Part shown: piece by piece, positions 22,238-27,749 of the stretch
Numbering within the stretch: position 1 is the stretch's first letter
Layout: each line of letters begins with the position of its first letter
From: Deltaproteobacteria bacterium
GTDB taxonomy: Bacteria > Desulfobacterota > Desulfobaccia > Desulfobaccales > Desulfobaccaceae
NCBI GenBank assembly: GCA_016874895.1
Contig: VGSX01000010.1
Location: 1 to 27,749, forward strand
Direction: 5' to 3'
DNA length: 27,749 bases
Position numbers and translations under genes: made by a program
The notes under the pieces: model-generated
The model's database searches: none
What the model was told of the DNA's origin: nothing
The model's input: the letters and a program-made list of their open reading frames with translations, nothing else

Positions 22238-22906
22238 TTGACCGCCCGATACCTTATTTTAGGGGCTGGCCGGTTCGGTCGTCTGGCCCTGGCCCGTCTG
22301 GTCCAGAAAGAGCCGCAAGCCGAGTTCTGCCTGGTGGATCACGACCTCCGGAAATTAATCTTTCCTCTGCCGCCGGGTGATGTGGCCATCCGGAGAGTTG
22401 CGGGGCCGGCCACGGCTTATATGGCGAAGGCTTTGGAAGCCCGGACGCCGCCAGATTGGCTTATCCCGGCCATCCCCCGGCATGTGGCCTTTGAGTGGCT
22501 CTGGCAGCGCCGGCCTCCGGGGTCCCACTGGCGGCAGGAGCCGGTGCCCCTCATCGTGGGACGGGATCTGCCTTTTAAGCAACGAGGGGCAGAGGGAGAG
22601 TTATATCTCAGCGTCAGCACCGAGAGATGCCCGGATGATTGCCCGGAACCGGCGGACAGGTGTTATCTGACCGGCCTTAAAAGGGAATTTTCTTTATACC
22701 GTTACCTGGAAGATTTATCCCTGCAGGGTTTTACTTCCCTGGTAGTGCGCAGCCGGCAACTGGCTCCCGGGGTGGGTGGGTATCGGCCGGCGGCTTTATG
22801 GGACTTATGGCGGCGGACCCTGGCCGCGGCAGGCTCACTCCTGATCAGTACCGCCTGTCGTTGCCACGGGGTGGTTCATGGCCTGCACAAGGTGAATGGG
22901 AGGTAA
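22238..22906 (+). CDS. Rossmann-fold protein with cysteine cluster, unknown function
   Basis: The 222-residue protein starts with a dinucleotide-binding motif (LILGAGRFGRLAL, GxGxxG at residues 9-14) and an acidic strand end at D34 (LVDHD), which suits NAD or SAM-like ligands; this part resembles TrkA-N potassium regulators. After about 120 it differs: C131, C135, C142 (CPDDCPEPADRC) and C207, C209 with H210 and H214 (ACRCHGVVHG) suggest a metal or iron-sulfur site. The start is TTG, with AGGAG six bases upstream overlapping the previous stop. It is 3 bp from the glycosidase gene and 2 bp from the sigma-54 activator gene. Confidence 0.65.
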   Translation: MTARYLILGAGRFGRLALARLVQKEPQAEFCLVDHDLRKLIFPLPPGDVAIRRVAGPATAYMAKALEARTPPDWLIPAIPRHVAFEWLWQRRPPGSHWRQEPVPLIVGRDLPFKQRGAEGELYLSVSTERCPDDCPEPADRCYLTGLKREFSLYRYLEDLSLQGFTSLVVRSRQLAPGVGGYRPAALWDLWRRTLAAAGSLLISTACRCHGVVHGLHKVNGR

Positions 22907-22908
22907 GG

Positions 22909-23862
22909 GTGGTCTTTGATCGAACCGGCATTATTGGCGAGTCGGCCGGCATGCAGGAGATCTTCGAGCTCCTGGACCTGGCAGCCCCCACCGATGCCAC
23001 GGTGCTGCTCCTGGGGGAAACGGGCACCGGCAAGGAGCTTATCGCCCGGGCCATCCACCAGAATAGCCCCCGCCGGGACGGTCCCTTTGTGGTGGTCAAT
23101 TGCGCCGCCATCCCCGAAACCCTGTTGGAAAGCGACCTCTTCGGACACGAGCGGGGCGCCTTCACCGGCGCGGCCGGCCGCAAACCGGGGCGCTTTGCCC
23201 TGGCTCATCAGGGCACTATTTTCCTGGACGAAATCGGGGAACTGCCCATCACCATCCAGGCAAAGATCCTGCGGGTGCTCCAATTTAAGGAATTCGACCC
23301 CCTGGGCAGCCCCCGGACCCAGAAAGTCGACGTGCGGATTATCGCCGCCACACATCGCCCCCTGTTGGACGAAGTCAGGGAGGGGCGATTTCGGGAAGAC
23401 CTGTATTATCGCCTCAACGTGGTGACCCTGACCCTGCCCCCGTTGCGGCGGCGCGATCCCGATATCCCCTTGCTGGCCCATTATTTTCTGGACTCCTACG
23501 CTCGGAAAAACAACCGGGCCGTCAAGGACATGGAGCCGGCAGTGCTGCAGCGGCTGCGGGATTATGATTGGCCCGGCAATATCCGGGAACTGGAAAATGT
23601 CCTGGAACGGGCGGTGATTTTCTGCACCGGACCCATCCTGACCCTGGAGCATCTGCCGGAGCCCTTGCGGGGACAGCGGCACCAGAACCATGCGACCCCT
23701 ATGGGCAGCGAGCGCGAACCCTCCCTGATGGAACTGGAAAAAGAACTGATCTTCCGCACCCTGGAAAAAGTCGGCCACAATCCGCAGCAGGCGGCTCAGG
23801 TCCTGGGTATCTCCCGGGAGGAACTGGATTTTAAGCTCAGGGCCTATCGCTGGCGGGAATAA
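22909..23862 (+). CDS. Sigma-54-dependent transcriptional activator without sensor domain
   Basis: The AAA+ core has Walker A GETGTGKE (36-43), the sigma-54 contact loop GAFTGA (83-88), Walker B GTIFLDEIG (102-110), RFREDLYYRLNV and the arginine-finger region WPGNIRELENV. A C-terminal Fis-like helix-turn-helix (NPQQAAQVLGISREELDFKL) binds DNA. GTG at 22909 is chosen because GGGAGG lies five bases ahead; an ORF from 22798 would overlap the upstream gene. At 317 residues it has no receiver or other sensor domain, so it must be controlled in trans, as PspF is, or be constitutive. The partner could be the Rossmann protein encoded just upstream. Confidence 0.9.
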   Translation: MVFDRTGIIGESAGMQEIFELLDLAAPTDATVLLLGETGTGKELIARAIHQNSPRRDGPFVVVNCAAIPETLLESDLFGHERGAFTGAAGRKPGRFALAHQGTIFLDEIGELPITIQAKILRVLQFKEFDPLGSPRTQKVDVRIIAATHRPLLDEVREGRFREDLYYRLNVVTLTLPPLRRRDPDIPLLAHYFLDSYARKNNRAVKDMEPAVLQRLRDYDWPGNIRELENVLERAVIFCTGPILTLEHLPEPLRGQRHQNHATPMGSEREPSLMELEKELIFRTLEKVGHNPQQAAQVLGISREELDFKLRAYRWRE

Positions 23863-23870
23863 TAAAAACA

Positions 23871-23903
23871 GGGAAAAGGGAAGAGGGAAGAGGGAAGAGG
23901 GAT
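23871..23903. repeat. Heptamer array (GGGAAGA)
   Basis: GGGAAAA-GGGAAGA-GGGAAGA-GGGAAGA-GGGAT, period seven, directly after the sigma-54 activator. It is the complement-strand form of the polypyrimidine array at 17261. Confidence 0.75.
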
Positions 23904-24008
23904 ATAGAGAACTACCCGAATCCCTTAATTAATTAACCACAGAGACGCAGAGGGAGCGGAGTGGTTCCCCGGCGTTCTCGGCAGTGAATCTCTATTTTGG
24001 CGGAGTTT

Positions 24009-24680
24009 ATGTTTTTTCCACCCTTGTTGCTCTTCGTCATTATTTTCTTCTTTTTTCTGGTTGTTTTCCTGTTCGCCCTTCTGAAGGTGGGTCTCATCGG
24101 CCTCGCCTTCACCAAATTAGGGCTGCCGCCGGAATATCTCTTCGGGATGTTGTTGCTCACCCTGTTGGGGAGCTATGTCAATATTCCCATCGGCGAATTG
24201 GGCGGGGGACAGATCATCGATAACCGGGAAGTCAGATATTTCGGCATGCGTTACCGCCCGCCGCACCAGTACCGAAGGCAGAAGACCATTTTGGCCATTA
24301 ACCTGGGGGGCGCCCTGATCCCCCTGATTATTTCTCTGTACCTTTTTTCCCGGATGGCCTCTGTCTGGCCGGCCCTGTTAGCCACTCTGATCGTAACCGC
24401 AGTGGTCAACCGCTTGGCCCGCCCCATAAAGGGAATCGGGATAGGCATTCCGGCCCTGGTTCCCCCGCTGGTGGCCGCCCTGGCGGCCTACATTCTGGCC
24501 GGGCCCGAGATGCGGGCCCCGGTGGCCTATATTGCCGGGACCCTGGGGACTCTCATCGGCGCCGATCTGCTGCGCTTAAACGATATCAAGAACATGGGAG
24601 CGCCGGTGGCCTCCATCGGCGGGGCCGGGACCTTTGACGGCGTCTTTCTTAGCGGCATCATTGCCGTGCTGCTCAGTTAA
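24009..24680 (+). CDS. DUF1614-family membrane protein
   Basis: About 223 residues with five or six membrane segments. The DUF1614 pattern is seen in LGSYVNIPIGELGG, INLGGALIPLIISLYLF, VVNRLARPIKGIGIGIPALVPP and the C-terminal GGAGTFDGVFLSGIIAVLL. Function is unknown in the family. TTG at 23997 is possible, but ATG at 24009 has GGAG four bases upstream and starts at the first membrane helix. The leading helix is very Phe-rich (FVIIFFFFLVVFLF). Confidence 0.8.
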   Translation: MFFPPLLLFVIIFFFFLVVFLFALLKVGLIGLAFTKLGLPPEYLFGMLLLTLLGSYVNIPIGELGGGQIIDNREVRYFGMRYRPPHQYRRQKTILAINLGGALIPLIISLYLFSRMASVWPALLATLIVTAVVNRLARPIKGIGIGIPALVPPLVAALAAYILAGPEMRAPVAYIAGTLGTLIGADLLRLNDIKNMGAPVASIGGAGTFDGVFLSGIIAVLLS

Positions 24681-24684
24681 GAGC

Positions 24685-24720
24685 AGTGGTTAGTGGTCTG
24701 TGGTCTGTGGTCAGTGGTTT
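24685..24720. repeat. Heptamer array (WGTGGTY)
   Basis: AGTGGTT-AGTGGTC-TGTGGTC-TGTGGTC-AGTGGTT: five exact seven-base units begin 5 bp after the DUF1614 stop codon. A third sequence type with the same period. Confidence 0.75.
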
Positions 24721-24747
24721 ACAGGGGGTTGGCAGATTATTCTCTCT

Positions 24748-24772
24748 CGTTCCCAAGTTGTACTTGGGGACG
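24748..24772. repeat. Palindrome CGTTCCCAAGT-ACTTGGGGACG
   Basis: An 11-bp stem with one mismatch around a TGT loop. Palindromes of the form GTTCCCAAG/CTTGGGAAC are widespread intergenic repeats. A smaller GGGGC/GCCCC stem follows at 24795-24809. Neither has a T tract. Confidence 0.5.
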
Positions 24773-24860
24773 CCTCATGGAATATTATTTCCTCGGGGCG
24801 GTTTGCCCCACCCCAGCAACGTTCAATAACCTGGAAACGATAACATCGCAGGAGGTGGAG

Positions 24861-25280
24861 ATGAACAGAAAAAAGAGAATATTTAAGTTTCTGCTGGTTC
24901 TCGGTCTCGTGTTCTCACTGCTGGCGTGGCGGAATATCTCCGGCTATACCATCAACCCGCGCCACGTGGAGACCATCAAGTCTGGGCAGACCACGAAAAA
25001 CGAAATCATGCTGATGTTCGGCGAACCCCAGGAAGTCAGACGGACCAATACCGGGGTGGTGTTCATTTACAAAAGTTTTAAAGACGCCCCGGCCATGGCT
25101 CATGATCCCAGAAAGCGGCAAATCAGCCCCCAGTCCGACACACCTTTTCTCGTGGACGAAGACAAAAAGATCAGGCGCCCCCAGGAGAAAACCCAGGGGT
25201 CCATCCCGGACAGTACCCTGACCGTCTATTTCAAGCCCGACGGCCAGACGGTGGTCGGCCACGAATATGTCAAGCATTGA
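24861..25280 (+). CDS. SmpA/OmlA (BamE-like) domain protein lacking the lipobox cysteine
   Basis: A 139-residue protein with an N-terminal hydrophobic segment (FKFLLVLGLVFSLLAW) and a BamE-like domain: VETIKSGQTTKNEIMLMFGEP, a strand with VVFIYKSF, and a second strand LTVYFKPDGQTVVGHEYV. BamE-type lipoproteins help the outer-membrane assembly machine. Here the residue after LLA is W rather than GC, so no lipidation site is seen and the protein is presumably an anchored or soluble periplasmic form. ATG 24861 has GGAGG upstream; the insert (about 70-110) is longer and more charged than usual. Confidence 0.75.
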   Translation: MNRKKRIFKFLLVLGLVFSLLAWRNISGYTINPRHVETIKSGQTTKNEIMLMFGEPQEVRRTNTGVVFIYKSFKDAPAMAHDPRKRQISPQSDTPFLVDEDKKIRRPQEKTQGSIPDSTLTVYFKPDGQTVVGHEYVKH

Positions 25281-25343
25281 GCCGTCCTCTCCCTGACACC
25301 GGACCTAAAAGAAACCCTTGCCGGGCCTGAGTTCACATCTCCC

Positions 25344-26486
25344 ATGTTTGGCCTGAAACGGCTTTATATTGAAAAAGCCGCACAGCACGATGAGGTCACC
25401 CGGGAGGTGCGGCACCGTCTGGTCCACCTCCCGGCACAGATCATTCCCGGCAAAGAGGCCCTGCGCCTTCACTCCCCCCTTACTCCTCAGGATATCTCAT
25501 GGGCCAAGGAAACCCTCCTGCTGGCCCGGCAGCAGGGGCCATTCTGGCGGGGCTGCCCCGGCACCAAGGAATACATCTGCTGCGGCTACCAGATCCTGCA
25601 GGTTATGACCAACTGCCCCATGGACTGCAGCTACTGCATCCTGCAGGCCTACTTCAACCTGCCGGCCCTGACGGTTTTTACCAACTGGGAGGATCTTTGG
25701 GGGGAAATGGAGGCGAAGTTGGCCGCCCGGCCGGAAAAAATCCAGCGCCTGGGCACCGGCGAGTTCGGCGACAGCCTGGCCCTGGATGATCTGCTGGGGC
25801 TCAACCGACAGTTGATCGCCTTTATCAGCCGCTGGCCCCATGCTATCCTGGAAATCAAGACCAAGTGGCACCGGGTGGAGCCGCTGCTGCCTTTGGGGCC
25901 CAACCCCCGGGTAATCTTTGCCTGGTCCCTCAACACCCCCCGCCTCATCCGCCAAGAAGAGCACGGCGCCCCGCCGCTGGAAGCCCGATTGGCTGCGGCC
26001 CAAAAATGTGCCCAAGCCGGGTTCCGGCTGGCCTTTCATTTCGACCCGCTGATTTACTACCCGGACTGGGAAAAAGATTATCACGGCGTGGTGGCCCGGC
26101 TTTTTGCCGCCGTCCCGGCCGAAGCCATTGCCTGGATCAGCCTGGGAGCCCTGCGCTATATGCCTTTTCTGAAAAACATCATGCGCCAGCGGTTCCCGGC
26201 CAGCCGCATCGCCGAAGAGGAGTTCATCACCGCCCTGGACGGCAAAAAACGCTACTTCAAAACTCTGCGGGCCGAGATGTTTTCCCGGCTGCGGCAGTGG
26301 ATTGCGGCCCAGGCCCCGGAGGTATTTGTTTATTTGTGCATGGAAAGCCCCTGGATGTGGCGCCAGGTGTTCGGCTACGCCCCGGAATCTCAGGAACTGA
26401 GCCGGAGGTTGGATGAGCGGGCTTTACCGCACCTTCCCTTAGAAAAATCTTCAGATGAACAAGTCTCGTGCTTGAAAATCCTTTAG
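25344..26486 (+). CDS. Spore photoproduct lyase-family radical SAM protein
   Basis: The 380-residue protein carries the radical SAM cluster motif CPMDCSYC (C91, C95, C98) with the flanking family sequence YICCGYQI and ILQAYFN, IQRLGTGEFGDSLALD, AILEIKTKW, and IFAWSLNTP. True spore photoproduct lyase repairs UV lesions in endospore DNA; this branch is found in many non-sporulating anaerobes with unknown substrate. It could act on another lesion or RNA. The end of the gene lies 11 bp from a convergent nucleotidyltransferase gene. The stated ATG fits but has only a weak ribosome site. Confidence 0.85.
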   Translation: MFGLKRLYIEKAAQHDEVTREVRHRLVHLPAQIIPGKEALRLHSPLTPQDISWAKETLLLARQQGPFWRGCPGTKEYICCGYQILQVMTNCPMDCSYCILQAYFNLPALTVFTNWEDLWGEMEAKLAARPEKIQRLGTGEFGDSLALDDLLGLNRQLIAFISRWPHAILEIKTKWHRVEPLLPLGPNPRVIFAWSLNTPRLIRQEEHGAPPLEARLAAAQKCAQAGFRLAFHFDPLIYYPDWEKDYHGVVARLFAAVPAEAIAWISLGALRYMPFLKNIMRQRFPASRIAEEEFITALDGKKRYFKTLRAEMFSRLRQWIAAQAPEVFVYLCMESPWMWRQVFGYAPESQELSRRLDERALPHLPLEKSSDEQVSCLKIL

Positions 26487-26497
26487 ATTTCTCCGCT

Positions 26498-26830
26498 TCA
26501 CAGGGTGACGCCTTCTTGGGCAACTTTACGATAAAAAGAGAAGCACTTTCCCAGACAGGCGTCATAACTGAGTGAATCAGATATTTTCAAGGAGATAAGG
26601 GGAGTAAAGTCATAGTCCCACATGACTTGATAAGCAGCCTCCAGGAAAGCAGCCTCTAGCTCGGGAGTGCAATCCCGGACGATGGCTACTACATCCAGGT
26701 CCGAGTCGGAGTCGGCCCCCCCCCAAACTCGGGAGCCGTAGACAATGACCGCCTGGAGCCGGTCCCCCGCCGCTTCCCTCAGACGTTCTTTTAGGGCACG
26801 GACGATATTCTCATCACCAGGGCTCAGCAT
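26498..26830 (-). CDS. Minimal nucleotidyltransferase (MNT/MntA-like)
   Basis: The 110-residue protein has the polymerase-beta fold signature VIVYGSRVWGGADSDSDLD with G32-S33, then D44-x-D46 as metal ligands. Related MntA proteins pair with HEPN toxins and inactivate them by AMP addition. The end, SFYRKVAQEGVTL, is typical of a subgroup of these. No HEPN gene is adjacent: the next gene on the right is a glycosidase across a repeat-filled gap, and to the left is the radical SAM gene, so it looks like an orphan. Confidence 0.85.
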   Translation of the reverse strand: MLSPGDENIVRALKERLREAAGDRLQAVIVYGSRVWGGADSDSDLDVVAIVRDCTPELEAAFLEAAYQVMWDYDFTPLISLKISDSLSYDACLGKCFSFYRKVAQEGVTL

Positions 26831-26842
26831 GTGATACTCCCA

Positions 26843-27050
26843 TTTCAGAACAGTTCCTCATGGGCCGGGGGCCCACCCGTAAAGCATGAAAAGGTTGTTT
26901 GAAGGCGGGATGCGCTCCGCTTTCCCGCCCTACGTGGTGAACTTTTCAGGACAGTTTCCCATGGGCCGGGGGCCCACCCGTAAAGCATGAAAAGTTTGCT
27001 GGAAGGCGGGATGCGCTTCGCTTTCCCGCCCTACAGAGAACTTTTCATAA
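26843..27050. repeat. Tandem ~101-bp repeat pair with internal palindromes
   Basis: The unit TTTCAG..CAGTT..CATGGGCCGGGGGCCCACCCG starts at 26843 and again at 26944 (period 101). Each unit has a TGGGCC-GGG-GGCCCA stem (26861-26875 in the first), a GGCGGGA/TCCCGCC stem (26904-26929 and 27005-27030), and TGAAAAG/CTTTTCA ends. Differences between the copies are mostly single bases. It fills most of the 376-bp gap between the nucleotidyltransferase and the GH8 gene. Only two copies and no spacers, so not a CRISPR. Confidence 0.75.
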
Positions 27051-27075
27051 CAGAAAGCGGAAACAGTATTATTAA

Positions 27076-27200
27076 GCGTTCAGCGGTCAGCTCATGCTTT
27101 ATATTCAGATAGTTATTCCAAGATGGCAGGTCGCTGGTTTATCGATTAGTTTGTCTAACCCATTGTTTTTGCTGAAAGCTGATTGCTGATAGCTGAACGC
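27076..27200. mobile_element. MITE-like element, copy B (125 bp)
   Basis: Begins GCGTTCAGC (27076-27084) and ends GCTGAACGC (27192-27200), like copy A at 13097-13227, in the same orientation. The right-hand part (from CATTGTTTTTGCTG on) is identical to copy A apart from the last few bases; the interior differs by substitutions and short indels. TATTAAG occurs at 27070-27076 and 27205-27211 and may be a target duplication. The element ends 6 bp from the GH8 stop codon. Confidence 0.7.
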
Positions 27201-27206
27201 TCACTA

Positions 27207-27749
27207 TTAAGGAACCACCAGCCCCCGGTAGGTGGCCAGGCCGAACCAGGCCCAGTTATTGCCGTAGTAGTCGTCCGGGCGGTTGAAGTAGCCGCCGTCC
27301 CGGTCCACCTGGTAGAAAGAGACGATTTTTTCCGTCATCTGCCGGGCCAACGCCGGGTCGCCGGCTGCCAGGGCCGCGGCCACTAAGCCGGCGTAGAGCA
27401 CCGGGCTGTCATAGGGGACCGCCGGCTGCCCCCCATAGGTGTAAATGGCGTAGACTTTGCCCTCCGTCTGCCACTGCCCCCGACAGAAGGGAAGGATTGT
27501 CTTAACCAGGAAATCCTGGGCCCGGCGGTCCTGCTGCCAGAGCGCGGCCAGGCCCAGGCGCCAGGGGACCCGGATGGCGTCCCAGCCAAAATCGCTGCTG
27601 CGTTCCGGCGCGGGGATGCAGTGCTGCTTATGCTTGAGCTGGCACCAATCCGGGACCAGGCCCACCCCCGGCTCCTCCCCCAACGCCTGGCTCATGATCT
27701 CCAGGCCGGCATAGGCGCTCTCGGCCAGCTCCAGCCAACGGCGGTCCTG
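27207..27749 (-). CDS. Glycoside hydrolase family 8 (endoglucanase/BcsZ-like), partial
   Basis: The frame stays open to the right edge, so the N-terminus is missing; 180 residues are visible. Seen are GLVPDWCQL, SSDFGWDAIRVPWRLGLAAL, VYAIYTYGGQPAVPYDSPVLYA and DGGYFNRPDDYYGNNWAWFG, matching the C-terminal two thirds of the GH8 alpha/alpha barrel, with the DAIRVP motif typical of this family. Members hydrolyse beta-1,4-glucans, including cellulose made by bacterial cellulose synthase. The catalytic glutamate would lie off the window. An ATG at 27695 is internal, as upstream codons continue the helix. Confidence 0.82.
   Translation of the reverse strand, partial: QDRRWLELAESAYAGLEIMSQALGEEPGVGLVPDWCQLKHKQHCIPAPERSSDFGWDAIRVPWRLGLAALWQQDRRAQDFLVKTILPFCRGQWQTEGKVYAIYTYGGQPAVPYDSPVLYAGLVAAALAAGDPALARQMTEKIVSFYQVDRDGGYFNRPDDYYGNNWAWFGLATYRGLVVP

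Noticed and set aside
26843..27050. Tandem repeat considered as a CRISPR array
   Set aside because: Only two long units, no short repeats with unique spacers, and no cas genes.

Overview
The window looks like a stretch of chromosome from a GC-rich anaerobic bacterium, most probably a Desulfobacterota (former Deltaproteobacteria) member. This is inferred from the mix of genes: a 2-hydroxyacyl-CoA dehydratase/activase pair, a single-ring RNase PH plus RdgB operon, MltD, RimO, a phasin-like protein, an SPL-type radical SAM enzyme and many intergenic repeats. No 16S or other taxonomic marker is present, so the assignment is an inference.

Region 1 (1-4892) is visibly AT-richer and looks like the end of a genomic island inserted at the 3' end of a tRNA-Pro(UGG) gene. 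It carries a 5'-truncated tyrosine recombinase next to the tRNA, a DUF433/DUF5615 toxin-antitoxin pair, a small protein of unknown role, a small PD-(D/E)XK-like protein and, divergent from the latter, a three-gene cassette: sigma-70-like factor, uncharacterised charged protein, ImmA/IrrE-type zinc peptidase. That cassette is the best candidate in the window for an undescribed regulatory or defence-like switch. The far left edge holds the tail of a probable addiction-module antitoxin.

Region 2 (4893-13041) is housekeeping backbone: an operon on the minus strand of a 57-residue protein, rph, rdgB and tRNA-Pro, with the rdgB stop codon lying inside the tRNA gene; mutL (plus strand), nagZ (minus), a phasin-like protein (plus), a polyprenyl diphosphate synthase and rimO (minus).

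Region 3 (13042-19302) holds a polytopic membrane protein, an MltD-like lytic transglycosylase with a long basic tail, a Nit1-type amidase, and an activase/dehydratase pair that resembles the double-cubane-cluster protein and its reductase. Region 4 (19316-23862) has periplasmic thioredoxin, YggS and TatD on the minus strand, then a plus-strand operon of phosphodiester glycosidase, a Cys-rich Rossmann protein and a sensor-less sigma-54 activator. Region 5 (24009-27749) has a DUF1614 membrane protein, a BamE-like protein without a lipobox cysteine, an SPL-family radical SAM protein, an orphan minimal nucleotidyltransferase, a 376-bp repeat-filled gap and a GH8 glycosidase cut by the window edge.

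A striking feature across regions 2-5 is intergenic repeat DNA. Two copies of a ~125-131 bp element with ~24-bp inverted ends sit 14 kb apart, and at least seven short arrays with a strict 7-bp period, built from at least three different heptamers, sit at gene ends. The inverted ends of the mobile element are themselves built of heptamers.
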